Shown here one piece after another: positions 11,733-24,322 of a stretch of DNA of 64,000 bases. The position numbers and the translations under genes are program-made. The stretch's first letter is position 1; each line of letters begins with the position of its first letter. This DNA is from Ectobius pallidus. Lineage: Eukaryota > Arthropoda > Insecta > Blattodea > Ectobiidae. The stretch lies in assembly GCA_964059195.1 (NCBI GenBank), contig CAXKWD010000009.1, positions 88,199,432 to 88,263,431 on the forward strand. The letters run 5' to 3'. Below the pieces are notes generated by a model. It saw only the letters and a program-made list of their open reading frames with translations, was not told where the DNA came from and did not search any database.

Positions 11733-12187
11733 CAGTCAACTCCCGATTATCCGGGTGCGGATCAACCGGTTTGCGGATTAACCGTTGAGCTATTCCTTAC
11801 AAAAATCTTTAAAAAATATTCACTCAGTTCACTTAGTGATAAGTTGATGTTACGCAGGCTAAATTTCGATATTCGCAAGAAGGAAAATGCGGTCAAAAAA
11901 CAAAAAGTGTTAACAAACTATTTCAGCAAAGTGTAAAAATTCCTTGAAAGTGTCAAAAGCAAACTGTTAATAGAGTAGTCTTAGTGTCTTATTGTTGTGC
12001 TGAAACAGTTTGTGACCTCTGATGGTGAATGATTATAGCACTGCAAGACGTTTCCACATAGGTCTATGTAGAGTTTTAAATAATTTTTCAATTACAGTAT
12101 GTTTAGGTATAATTTTGTATTAACCGTGTTTTCGTTTATCCGTGAGGTGGCAACCACCCATTATCCTGGATAATCGGGAGTTGACTA
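11733..12187 (+). mobile_element. pogo-like element, deleted (455 bp)
   Basis: The left terminus is CAGTCAACTCCCGATTATCC and the right terminus is its inverse with a change in the last base. TA flanks both sides (11731-11732 and 12188-12189), the pogo/Tc1 target duplication. More GGATTAACCG/CGTTTATCCG blocks are paired inside. It keeps the tail of a transposase. Confidence 0.85.
11754..11936 (+). pseudogene. pogo transposase C-terminal remnant with PCNA-binding motif
   Basis: The frame ends KKQKVLTNYFSKV followed by a stop. QKVLTNYF fits the PCNA-interacting consensus Q-x-x-(L/I)-x-x-aromatic-aromatic. A PCNA-binding motif at the C-terminus is an established feature of pogo transposase. Only the last 50 or so residues remain and the DDE catalytic domain is absent. 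Confidence 0.65.
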
Positions 12188-12666
12188 TAGTATAAATTCA
12201 GCAGGTGCTGGAAAATCACAACTGAAAAAGAAACAGTCAAACAAAATCAAGCACAGATTATTTCAAGTACAGTGGTTGGTACAAGAGGTTTTTGGCACTT
12301 GTGGTACTAATGTTATGGGCCTAATCCCTAAGAATCTACAGGGAATAGCTCACCCCATACAGTTTAATAGCTTACTCAATGGTAAGAAGACCTTGCCCTG
12401 CTATGTTTGATTAATGAGAATAATTTTGAAGTGCTTGAAATTCCAAATAAATTCAGCATGGCACTAATGGAACTAATGGCACATTCTTGCATTAGTATTA
12501 TTTTTCTCTTCAATATAGAAAGTACAGAGTGTGAAGACATAAGGAATGTAAATCATTTTAAATGTGCTACTTTTGAGTTTATGGTGCAGTGCCCCAAATG
12601 AAAAATAATAGAGTACACTGAAATAATATTATTTTGCTTGAAAGAATAAGTTGAAAATCTAAATAT

Positions 12667-12955
12667 GTTATATATAATCAATAAGAATATTCTTCTTCAC
12701 ACCTATTTTGTAAGTCAAAACTTACCAAATGGACAATCGTTTTGGTGAGTGACTTCTCACCATCATCAGCTGTTGAGAACAGCTGATGATGATGAGAAGT
12801 CACTCACCGAAACGATCGTCCATTTGGTAAGTTTGGCTGTTGAGAACAGCTGATGATGATGAGAAGTCACTCACCGAAACGATCGTCCATTTGGTAAGTT
12901 TTGACTTACAAAATAGGTGTGAAGAAGAATATTCTTATTGATTATATATAATATA
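12667..12955. repeat. Large palindrome, possible Penelope-like terminal repeats
   Basis: The left arm (about 12667-12780) and right arm (about 12840-12955) are near-perfect reverse complements, starting with TATATAATCAATAAGAATAT on the left. Between and inside them a 67-bp block (AACAGCTGATGATGATGAG ... GAAACGATCGTCC) is tandemly duplicated. No coding sequence. The GATGATGAG...CGAAACG style is like terminal sequences of Penelope-like elements. Confidence 0.75.
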
Positions 12956-12959
12956 CACT

Positions 12960-15900
12960 TCACAATGTTTTCCCGATTAATTTAATTAAATCTAAATATG
13001 TGTTTAACTTAAAGCAAGTGAAATAATTACCAGATATTATACTATCTTGAAAATGAAGCAATACATTTTTGAAATTATTAAGAATGAATTAATAGTTACA
13101 AAATGGTCAAGGAAAAATTTAAATAATATTATTAGAAATGCACAAAAAGGGGAAAAGCTTAAGCACTAGAGTTGTCATTCTCCAAACTTTCACCTGGTTA
13201 GAAGCCCAGGAAAATATTATATAAGTAATATTAAACGATTCAACCTTTCTTTATTTCATTTACTGCCATCATCCTTTTTTTGGGACTTGCAAGTTATTGT
13301 CCACAGCAGGAATCATATCTATTAATTTATATTTAGATTCAGCATGGGGTTCCTCAGTGCGTGATGAGTAAGGCCCGGAACTTAATGCTCTATCAGAAAA
13401 CAAAATATTCATGCAAATATGCGATAAAATTTGTACAGTATGGTATGGAACCATTGAAGTATGTTCTATTTTTTAAGTAATTTTAATACTTTATATTTTC
13501 TAGTTAGCTGAATTACATTATAATTTACAAAAAATAAAATAAAAAATCCAGAAGTTGTATAAATTACTTTGCAAAATAAAATAATTAAATAAATAAAAAA
13601 AAACACACACACACGGTTAATGCAACAAATTTAGTAAACTGAAATTTAATGAAGCGAAACATTGTTATAATATTATACAACAGTTCTGAAAAAATTAGGC
13701 TATGCAATGTAAATTATTGTAAGTTGGTTCTCAAAACATTCACTCAGCCAAATAGTAAATGTTTGAATTAACAGATATAGACTCAATATATAAAATCTGC
13801 CAGAAATATCCCATGAAAAATGTCACAAATTTTTAAAATATGCCAAAGTACTTTAATATCAAGCAAATTTGATGCAGTATTGCAAAATTAACAAAATATG
13901 CAACAATATGCAAAATTAATCTGCCAATTTTCTATTATTTCTTTCATGTCTTTCACTCTTTTTGACAGTGCATGATTAAAAATATGATTTTCCATAATCT
14001 TCCGGGCCATAGTGATGAGCATGACTGTCTCCTCTAAGACTGCAGAAACATGCATAGCTAATAAAGAAAGAATGTTTGGAATATGTGTTAAAGAAATTCC
14101 AATCCTGAAGAAAATAAAATAAACTCACACTCAGATTGGCTGTCCTTGGAATTTGAACTTGCAGCCTTCTAAATGCAGATCTACAATGTTACCGTCTTGG
14201 TTAGTTCACTTGGTCTAAAAAGTTAATCACCTGATATTCAATAATTTGTGTCAAAGAGCCAATTTATTGTTTTAATGATAGTTTTGTTACTCAGAAAACC
14301 AAAACCAAATTAAAAACACTTTTAGAGCACAGTTTAACAAGGTAAATAAAATTGCGATACAAAAGTATCTTTTACTTAATTGATTTTGATACAATGTTAA
14401 AGTCAGGAGTCAAGACTGAAAACCAAAAAAGAAATTAAAGAATGTATTTCTTTTTTATTGATATGAAGATTTAAATGATCCTTTACTCAAATGTAATCAC
14501 CATCTAATCTATAGGGCACCCCAATTTTGAAACTTAAAATTAATTAAAAAAAAAATTAGTTGGTGAATGCAATGTGCATCATTGATAGGACACTTTATTT
14601 TATTTAAGATATTTTATTTAAGATATTTTATTTGTTGTTTTATCTTGGAATTTTATTTTATATAACAATGGATATGTGAATGTCGATGAATAAAGGTTGG
14701 TATAACGGTTTACAGAGAAGAGTGCAGGACTATAGATACCTCTGAGCTTGAGTGATAAAATGATACGTTAACTTCAGCCTGTGTTTGTGCATACTGGTAA
14801 TTGGTCAATGATAAATGCAACAAAGTCAAGAATTACAGTAATGCATTGTTATGTAAACGATCAAAGTTACCGCCAAACTAAGGAATGGATTTGCATTCGA
14901 ATCTAATGCATACCCCAATTTTGAATGCTACAAATGGACAAAAAAGGTGTGCATTAGATTTGAGTAAATACGATATAACTTTAATGGATACTTTAAAATA
15001 CAGTCTACAAAAGCAGACAAGAACAATGGGATGTTTGGACAAGTGTAAAAGCGAGTACCAATGAGTGTCGAAAACATGTGTAAAGATATAAAGCCATGTG
15101 AAAGTAAAGTGTACGGAATTCACTCCAAGACCATTTTGTAAAAGCAAGTATTACATGAAATACTTATCTCCCGAGAGAACTGTCAAGAGAGAACACAATC
15201 AAGTGCATAAATGTAGAAAAATGAAACATGCTGCTTTATTACCATTGTTCAGCACATCCAGGATCAGAAAAAAAGTCAACATACTGTACAGTCCTAAAAT
15301 CAAAATGAACAGCAACAACATTTAAAGGATTTATTGGATTGTGAACAGAGATCACTTCAGGAAATGGTTGTATAATCAGTTTTCATTTAGGGAGAGGATA
15401 CGTTGTCAACAAATGTTGCCATCTACAGTGAAATAAAATTTCAGAGATCAACAATTCACAGGGGAAGGGATGATAAGCTTATGATGTTTGACAAAACACA
15501 ACTAAGTCAGGCAACATAAAATAAATTCAGGGAGATTTCACAAAGTTTATGTCCATCATTATTTCTGCTTTATTTACTGAGATCACAAAGCATTTACTAA
15601 ACCTCTATATATACATTACCTTTCCCATTCCAAATAGCATAAATAAATCTATGTTTATTTGTATTCTGATGGGTCTCGTAACATGTAACTTACATGTTCA
15701 GACAAACTAAACACTAACTAATTTAATATAATCTTTGATTAAATAGTGAAACACACATTTTCTTACGACAGAAATGAAATCCAGTCTGATTTGTCTAGTA
15801 ACTCACACGTTTAAAACATTCTAAACCTGTGACTTGAAGCTTTCTCAGTTTTGAAATCAAAGAGTTTCTCAGGCTTCCAACTGCCTGAGTAGGAATAAAT

Positions 15901-16000
15901 CCAAACTTTCAGCAGCTTACTTTCTGGGAGAAATGAACTAATCATAGGAATGGATATATATGTATTCATGAACAACAGATTATTGTCTCTGCTGGACATG
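12960..16000. other. A+T-rich intergenic sequence, nothing recognised
   Basis: There are short poly-A and CA tracts (near 13600) and no gene, RNA or paired termini that I can support. Confidence 0.4.
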
Positions 16001-16012
16001 AGAATATTATAG

Positions 16013-16183
16013 GAGAAAAAATCCTCTGATACTGGGATTTGAACCCAGTACCTTTGGCTATTCCTCTGACAATGGGATTTGAACCCAGGACCTTTGGATA
16101 TCTGTGCCACTGCTCTACCAACTGAGCTATGCTAGATTTCACTTCACAGCACCAGATGGAACCTCTCTCCTATTACAGATTGC
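16013..16183 (-). mobile_element. SINE family 1, minus copy with duplicated tail
   Basis: The reverse complement has an A-box (CATAGCTCAGTTGGTAGAGC), a B-box (GGTTCAAATCCC) and the shared tail. The segment from the B-box to the tail is present twice (two GGGATTTGAACCC blocks about 50 bp apart). Confidence 0.8.
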
Positions 16184-16186
16184 CCA

Positions 16187-16305
16187 TTTGGCGCTGTGAA
16201 GTGAACTCTGGCATAGCTCAGATGGTAGAGCAGTGGCTTGAATAGCCAAAGGCCTGGGTTCAAATCCCAGTGTCAGAGGAATTTTTCTCCTATAATATCC
16301 TAATC
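16187..16305 (+). mobile_element. SINE family 1, plus copy, head-to-head with its neighbour
   Basis: It contains TAGCTCAGATGGTAGAGCAG (A-box region) and GGTTCAAATCCCAGTGTC (B-box), ending GGAATTTTTCTCCTATAAT. With 16013-16183 it forms an inverted pair whose 5' ends nearly touch. Confidence 0.8.
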
Positions 16306-17632
16306 ACAGAATGATATATTCTGTATTATATAGGAGAGAAAGGAAATGCTTGGTGGGGTGGAGGGTCAACTAGAAAATCGGGAAGCGGAACAATTAGATG
16401 GAGCACTCTGATTGATTCTGAAGGAAGAATTTAGTTTAGTCACAATATGAAATATTAAACTACTGTTAAACTAATATTAACATTAACAATAAACTAAAGT
16501 GAATTAAGCCAAAATTACTTACAGAGCGATACTATTTGAATGTATCTGACCATACTTAAACACAACCAAGAATGCATCAATTAAGCTATTACTGACTGAC
16601 TTGTTCCTGTAACCCCTATGGTGGGGCATAGGACCTCCAAGTGGAGGTTTCATTACCTATACTAATTTTGTTACGCTTATTTTCTGAGGGAGGGCAGAGG
16701 GACAGGTGGTTGCCCCATCACCTCTCAATCCACCTCTGGAAAGTAAGGTATTATTACTTGGACGTGAAAGGGCCGAGAAATTTTGTCCAGAGGCTCTAAT
16801 TTAAGCTTGGAGTTCTTTTACGTGCTCTATGACATGGGCCCCCAAGCTTAAAGTGCCTCCCGAAGGACTCCATACCCAGGATTTTTACGTCCTGAAAAAT
16901 CCATTGATCACAACCAGGTTTGATCCCGCGACCTGCGGATCTAGAGGCGGGCAAGCTATTAAGCTATTGACTGTTATATTTAAATACTTCCCTCTGTATT
17001 TTTATTCTTTTTGTATTTGTTTTTAAGTAAATACTAAGAGACAAGCAGATGTTTTGAGAGACAAAATTATTTGTGAAACCTCCCTACAAGAGGTGAGTGC
17101 TTCCCGGCTACCTGTAATCCTGAACATTGTTGGTGGCCATGATGGGGTGGTTCACTGAGTAGAAAACCACAGCATCCACATTCACCGTGACTGAATCACG
17201 GGACAAAACCTGTGAGTTAAGTTACCAAATTATAAGTTACACTTCCTCTTGTTTCAAGGCTTACCCACATTTCCTCTGGAAGCTAAAGGACAGCAATTTA
17301 ACAAACCAAGCATAAATGCTACCACTGTAAATATAAATAGTAATGAAATTGAGATCTAATTATGATTGTAAAATGAAATTGGTGATTTTAATGAAGATAT
17401 AGGATGTAATGAAGCATACTTTGAAAAATTGTTTATGACTTGTCATTCATGAATCAAATCATTGCATCGGTAGCGTTGGTGCACAACAAAGAGGGTGGGT
17501 TGGATTGCTTACAAGTATAAAGTTGCTTTTCCTGCTTGATTGGCCTCACCTGCCAAATATGAAATTTTCCTAATCTGAACTTACCTCAGCCCCAACTACA
17601 CTAGTCTAAACTAATGACTGAGTTCTTCTATA

Positions 17633-17810
17633 CAGTCAAACTTGGATAACTTGTCTCGCTAGCTAAAGGGACCAGACAAAAAATCAAATTAATCAGGATT
17701 TTAAATTAGAAGAGTTTATTGCTTTGGGTATGGATGTCAAGGGGCTATCCTAAAAGTTTGAATTATTCATGATTTTGAATTTAAAAGTTTGAATTATCCA
17801 AGTTTGACTT
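17633..17810. mobile_element. pogo-like MITE (about 178 bp)
   Basis: The left end is CAGTCAAACTTGGATAACTT with TA immediately before it. The right end read inward is AAGTCAAACTTGGATAATTC. The middle repeats AGTTTGAATTAT-type blocks. Confidence 0.7.
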
Positions 17811-17925
17811 GACACGTTCTCTTGATAGACATTCTTTTCTACATACTGGATAAGTTCATCCATGTAAATATAAATAAAAATCAATCTATTCATCCTCTTA
17901 TGATGTAAACTTTCACAGCCAATAT

Positions 17926-18500
17926 CCATATGGTTATAGCTTTCAAGCTATCAAACCGTGGTCTGTCAGTATCTATGGCGAGGTCTCAGGTCAACAAGTC
18001 TGAAGTAACACCTGTAGTTCGATGTCTAGTTATGCAGCCTAACAACTTTGGTTTGCAGCTGATTGGCTGGGAAATGGATCAGTCAATTCTAGCTGGTTCC
18101 TTTCTCTTGGTTCAGTATCATCTGATTGGTCATTAATTGGAGACGTCATCATGTCTATGGTTTTGTGGCACTTTACTGTTTCAATAGCATGGTGCTGCAA
18201 AACCACAGATGACAGCAAAACCACACACCATAGTAATGACCAACCAGATAATTTTGGACCAACCAAGAGAGCCAGCTAGAAATTATTCATCCACACCCAG
18301 CCAGTCAACTACAAGCTACAGTGCAAGTCTGCTTAGCCAGCCGGCTATAAATATGCATCGAACTACAGCTGGTTACATCAGTCATCTACAATACCTCTTT
18401 GAGACCCCGCCACTGATGATGCCTGCTGTAGATACAGGTAAAATTGTAGAACTTCATCCAACATACCACGGTTTCATTGCCAAGAAAGTTTTCATATAAT
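17926..18500. repeat. Long inverted repeat, possible Penelope-like terminal repeat pair
   Basis: The left arm (17926-18135) and right arm (18233-18500) are imperfect reverse complements, with a gap in the left arm. Paired blocks include CTGTAGTTCGATG, GATTGGCTGGG, TCTAGCTGGTTC and AAACCGTGGT. The right arm contains CACTGATGATGCCTGCTGTA then GATACAGGTAAAATTG. The open frame at 18209-18499 just crosses this arm and is not a gene. Confidence 0.7.
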
Positions 18501-18519
18501 GCTCTTATGAATATTTCAG

Positions 18520-19360
18520 GTTAAGTTTCAAATGAATAATCAAGTAGCATTTTGCCATGAAGAAATTTGTGCAATTTGTGCAATTCTCACAACAACAAAA
18601 AAGGCACATAGCAAGAATTTCAAATAATACCATACCAGTAGCATATATTCTTGGTTTGTTAAAAAAAATGAAACATATAAGTTACTTGGTGTAGCATTAT
18701 ACAATAAGCAAGTTTTCACAACACAGAGATTTTCAGATACATAAGAATTACTGTCCTACAAATACATTGTGAGCCTATTAGCTGTGAAAAAAAAAAACTG
18801 AATAGACGAAACCAAAAGAAATTGGATAACTAAATTAAGAAATAGACAAAAGAAGAAAAATACTTCTATAACATAGAAGTAAATAAACCATTAAAAAAAA
18901 TAAAAATACAGAAAATAATATAATGAAGGTAAGTATTGGCAATAGTAGATTCTAGATTTCCAGAAACTTTATTATCGTAAAATATAGTCTGAAGATAATA
19001 ATCTAGGTAAGAATATAGAATAGGTAAGGTTTAGATCTAATCACATGCTATTGTGATTAAGTTACAATAGTTCAATTACCTTCAAAATATTACAGCACCC
19101 CTGTAATACTTAGGGATTTTGTCTGTTTGAATATGTAAGTTTAATTTCTTTAGAGCCTATAAGAAACAACAACAAAATTCGGCCAATGCAATGAATAAAA
19201 TTATTTATGTACAAAAATATACTATGACAATGTATGTTATTTTACAGTGTTTATACAATGATTATCACATACTCAATTATATTAAAATAGCCAACAACAG
19301 GCAGATTTAATCTATTACTTATTTCTTATAAAATACATTTATTTATTTTATTATTTATTT
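18520..19360. other. A+T-rich intergenic sequence, nothing recognised
   Basis: There are long A-runs and short open frames, and no motif I can name. Confidence 0.4.
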
Positions 19361-19365
19361 AAGAT

Positions 19366-20030
19366 CGTCTTAGTGGCCCAGTGGTTGCTGACTACGATCT
19401 TTTAATACCATCTGGATTTTTCTGGGGTAAGGAGTCTGGAACAGGGGGCCACTGAGAAGCTACCTGAGAAAGTAGTAGCTAGGTCAATAAATCATCCATT
19501 AATGGCTGTGGGAGTCAGTATGCAATCTAATAATGCAGTTGAAAGATGTAATGCGCAGAGCTGTGGTAAGTTTACTTATTTACAATTAGCTCTGTGACAG
19601 TGCTAGTGAAGTTTATCGACCTGTGTTTTATGAATTAATAAAGAAGGAACGAACTGAAGTGAATCTATTTTAATTTATACTTCTTTTTAGTTCAGCTGTA
19701 ACAAATGTTAACTGCAGAGGTCATAGAGTGTGTTAGGATCTTTCAATGCATGAGTAGGCTGTGTAAATATCGATGTCAATCTGTTGCTATTGTCTTTGTG
19801 GTATGACTGATTTATTTTGACTGATAGGCTATTTAATTTTAATAGTTATAGTATTGAGCGAAATAGCAGTGATGAGTCATTGATAAGTATACCAGTATCC
19901 AATTTGGCATTTGCTTTTGCAACTGGCAAAGCCATGAAAAAACCTAAGTCAAATTGGCATTCATACGTGTTTTGAACCCAGAACTCTCATATGCAAATCC
20001 CAGATGCTAGTGCCTACATTAGAGATTAAC
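19366..20030 (-). mobile_element. SINE family 2, minus copy, interrupted
   Basis: Two blocks match the better copy at 62.2-62.5 kb: 19405-19455 (CTGGATTTTTCTGGGGTAAG, AGTCTGGAACAGGGGGCC) and 19905-20020 (GGCATTTGCTTTTGCAACTG, TTTGAACCCAGAACTC). The sequence between them is an interruption that includes the segment matching the tRNA-locus spacer. Confidence 0.55.
19700..19815 (+). repeat. Diverged match to the tRNA-Gly(GCC) spacer
   Basis: GAGGTCATAGAGTGTGTTAG, TGTGTAAATAT and CTGTTGCTATTGTCTTTGTG align with the spacer at 51236-51345 (GAGGTCATA, GTGTTGGGATCTG, CTGTTGCTATTGTCCTTGTG). This shows that part of the tRNA spacer is itself a dispersed repeat. Confidence 0.6.
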
Positions 20031-20034
20031 ATCA

Positions 20035-22700
20035 TCAATCTAAAGGCATTTATAGAATTTTTCAATAAATTACCTATGAAACAAATTTTCAAAGACCAGT
20101 AGTTGAAGAATATACTTGTTCTTATAAAATATTTTGGATAGCATACTGCCATTTGTTTTATTTAATATGATGTATCACACAATAATTAAACTTGAAGTAA
20201 TAAAGTAAGTGAGGTAATAATCATATGTTTTTAGAAATATATGAAAAATAATCTAATAATAATCTTAATCATATGCATGTTGCATCTTCTTAGCATTTCA
20301 TTAATTTTCTTATCTTCATACCTTGGTCAACAGCACCATTTATCACAAAGTATTTTGCATTGGGTTAAGACTGGAAACTAAGTAGAGAATTTTATTCCAA
20401 ATAACTTCTTTCTTTACTTGTCCTACTTAGTTAGATAAATACTTAAGGTCAGAGCAATTAATAATGATATTTAGGTACCTACAGCATGCTTCGATACAAA
20501 TTAATGTTTTATAATATTATTATCTTTAAATAAAATTTATTACCTACTTTTTTCATCTTTAATGTACCAGAGTTGTCTGAAATCTCGTATTTTGAACTTC
20601 TACAAATCATCTAACTGTATGAGAGATCACCAATGGTTAGCAGACAAATATTATACTAATATAAAAAAAATAATATGAATAAAAAAAAATTAATTAAAAA
20701 TAAAATACTGAAAGTATAGCCTAGTAGCTACTTGTAAGTTTCACAACTTCAGGAAAAAACACATTTTTTACTATTCTGATATTAAATGATTAATTAAGCC
20801 TAAAATACTGGATTGTGAGAGACTTCACCTGGAAGAAACTTTTGTCATACGTAGGAAAAATACTGGAATTATTAATCTGCTTACAAGATAACACAACTAT
20901 ATACTGAGATCTATCAACATTCTGCTAAATCTCATCTATTTCAATGCTACTTCTATTACAAAGGAAAAACTGGTCAAGCCCAATTACAAATAAATGTATG
21001 ATTATATCTGAAAAGAAATCCTATTGGTATTAAATACTCATAAAACAATGTGGACACAGGGTTTCAAATGGTTGTGATGATATTATATCTTGAAAGCAGT
21101 TGTGTTCTTCTTTCTGACCTAGTTACTAATGATGAAGATCAGATGTCCTTAAAGAACTGTATGCAGTAAAGGTACAAGTTCCTTTGATTTCGTTTTCAAT
21201 GGGAATTAAAATAGTTAATCATAAGTTCTTAGTTCAGTATTTACTGGTAAATATAAGAGGACTTATGAGGTCACTCATACCTATTTCAAAGTTTTCTTCG
21301 TGACCACTTACGAAGAATAAAAAAAAACTGTAAATAATTAACATTATCACATATATAAAAATAAAATTAATCATTAATTTGACTTTAGAGGAACCTGATA
21401 CAGTATACAATTTTAAGGACCAATCAACCGTATATGAGAAATATAATCTTTTCTGTCTGATAGGATTACAGTACTCAAAATAATAAATATTAAAAACAAA
21501 AAGTTAAGAAAATATAAAAAATAATAAAGTAACGTAATGCTAAAAATAACCTTATAATGCCTCACATAAAATAACAATTCACTGGTAATCTACCGTGAGG
21601 ATATACAAATTTAATAATATTAAAGCAATCTCACTCTAACATACCAAAATAGAACATATGGTACAGAGTTCTGAAATAAGTATGTATAATGGAGTATCTG
21701 AAAGTACTAATGTGCTACTGAAGTGTGTATATGAAGTCTTATTTCTGAATTCAAAGCTATGTAACTAAAGAATTATTGTATGAGGTGAAAACTGTACAAT
21801 ATGTACTTGTGTCAGTGGTCATCTCCTATAATTCAGAGTTATACTGTTAACAGTTTCACTTGAAAATTTCAGACAGACGTTTGTGGCATGAAGAACTAAA
21901 GAAACTTGACACAGAAAAAATCCACGACTACAGGTAGCTAGAAAAGCCTATTAACAAAATGCATGGTCGAATAAAAAATGGTCAGTGTATTTTAAATTCA
22001 CTTGCAATGAAATGGAACAAATTTTTTCATACACAGTTTTCAAGATAAAAAGCATATAAAAAGTATTTGAATAATCATTCAAATAATTTAATGCTACGAG
22101 AAGCTAAAAGTGTGCCCTTCAGTTAACTTTGTTAACGCTGTATAAGTATTGTAGGCAAGAAAGGCATATATATTAATGTATAGCTACCATCCACACATGG
22201 CAGTTTAGTGTTGCAAGAATGCTGATTCTCAACAGAAATTCACAAGGCAGACAAGACAGCATTATTATCTTATGGCTCTTTACTCTATTAATGCTAGTAA
22301 GTAGTACATTGAGATTAATGCAATATCTGATAGCCCTGCATGAAACTAACTCCTATTGGTTTGTGGTCTGCTGTGTGGGCAAACTACCACCCATTTCAAG
22401 AACCAATAGCAGTAGATCTCGTAACATGACAAAATTTCCAAGCTGAACATTCAAATAACAATTTGAGTCAACAATAAGTCAGTTTTTAGTAGTTCTTGAC
22501 TTCCGAATTTGCACATCTCACATCGTGAGTTCTCGGATCTTCCATTCATTCACGAACTTTTTCATTTAAATGATAGTTGGATTCTTTATATTACTCGAGA
22601 AAAGACTACTTGATTCTTAAAATTATATAATTCTGCTCATCGCTAAAAAACACCATCACTACTTCATCATAACTTATCACTTACAAGAAGCATGTTTTTG
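20035..22700. other. A+T-rich intergenic sequence, nothing recognised
   Basis: It holds no exon-like segment with matching splice sites, no RNA gene and no clear repeat ends. Confidence 0.4.
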
Positions 22701-22705
22701 AGAGG

Positions 22706-22850
22706 TGTTCCTCTCTACGGGAGAAAAATTCTCTCTGACTCAGCTTTCAAATCTGTGACCGTCAGTTTTCTGTGCTGATTCTCTACCAACTGAGCTAGCC
22801 AGAGTTCAACTCACAATGCCTGATTTCTCTCTTCACTATGATTATCCTTA
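22706..22850 (-). mobile_element. SINE family 1, diverged minus copy
   Basis: The reverse complement has CTAGCTCAGTTGGTAGAGAA (A-box) and the upstream GTGAGTTGAACTCTGG shared with the other copies. The B-box is decayed. Confidence 0.6.
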
Positions 22851-22984
22851 ATTGTCAACATTTATGTCATATACAGTATTGTGAGGCCTACTAATTTTGT
22901 GATTTTTGTGACCGGATTTCCAGTGAATACACATCTACATAATATGGTACTGTACAATACGGTGTAAATATCTTTCAGTAAGGC

Positions 22985-23075
22985 TGACAATTATGCATTT
23001 TCATAGTTGAGCATTGGCACAGAAAGTCAAAGGTCAATGGTTCAAATCCCAGTGTTGGTTTCTCCTAAAAGTGTT
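22985..23075 (+). mobile_element. SINE family 1, diverged plus copy
   Basis: TTGAGCATTGGCACAGAAAG is followed by AAAGGTCAATGGTTCAAATC and CCAGTGTTGGTTTCTCCT. It forms an inverted pair with 22706-22850, about 135 bp apart. Confidence 0.6.
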
Positions 23076-24322
23076 CTCAGAAATATTCATGTTGACAGTT
23101 TGTGAGTAAAATATTTTCTACCTACTCCAGGGTGACCAGAAAGATTTATCTAAAAACTGTAAAATATTTCTGCAAATCTGTGTACTCTGAATTAAGCACC
23201 TGAGCTCAAGAACATAGCCAAATCTCTGTTATAGGAAATGACCATGTACAGATACTAAGACTTGTGGCAGGTGTCTTACATTAATTTTCTTCTGTGGAGA
23301 TTGGTATAACAAAGTGTCCATATAAATGTGGTGCCACGGTGAATAAAGTAATGTGGTTGACAATGTGAACCCATGCACTACAAACCTCCATGCATTACCC
23401 TCTGGGTCCATTCATATTTCAAATGTGCGAATTCATAATTTTTAGATTCTCATGCCTTCAGAAGAGCCAATATACATCCTTATCTCAGTTATCTATTATT
23501 TTTTATAACTCTGTACAAAATGTTACCATTTTGGCATGTAGGACTAGAGATACTTGTGGAATGTATTTGTAGGTTATTTGCGAATTTAGTGCAGATAAAA
23601 AAAGAACAAACAGAACATTTATCGTTACCTTGAAGTTATTCATATTACCTCTAAGTAGCGCTCTGGAGCCTTCAAACACAAACCAAATAGGACACCAAAG
23701 TTACACACATAATATAAGTATTTAATTCACAGAACAAGTGAATGACTATAATTAGAAATTAAGCAAAGTAAATAACTCTTGACTCTAGAATACTAATATT
23801 TCTAGAACTCTGATATAGAATGTTTTCATTCATAACATTCAATGATCGTGTTCACTAAAATTTTGTGAATTTTAGATCACGACTGACTTCTACTTATATA
23901 CAGTTGAACCTCAATTATACGTTATTCTACTTTTTTTTTGCAGTTATACGCTACATTTTTAGGCACCGAACTTTGTCCATTGATATTTAGCTCAATTATA
24001 CATTTTTCTTGTGTTTTCTCATTAATATGTCACATTTATCTGGTCCCCATGAACAAAACATATTAATTTACTTAATCATTTATACATTACAGTACATAAC
24101 GTTTTTCACACAACCTGTGGATAAAAGGGTTGCTGCTCACAATGTTTTAAGTGAAGGGACAATAGACGACAATACATACATACATCATATAATTTGTGTG
24201 TGTTGACAATATGATCTGACAAGGTGTTTGCAGTTCAATCAACGTTAGATCTCTAAGAAAAAAAATGTTTGTCTATCAACTATAAAGAACAGCATTAAGT
24301 CTTGGGGGAAAATTTAAAAATA

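Noticed and set aside
12780..12830. Hammerhead ribozyme in CTGATGATGATGAG...CGAAACG
   Set aside because: CTGATGA and GAAAC are present, but the sequence between them does not pair next to the core. At most a decayed relative.
18209..18499. 96-codon plus frame rich in Ser/Thr/Gln
   Set aside because: It lies within the right arm of a long inverted repeat, so its length reflects the repeat.
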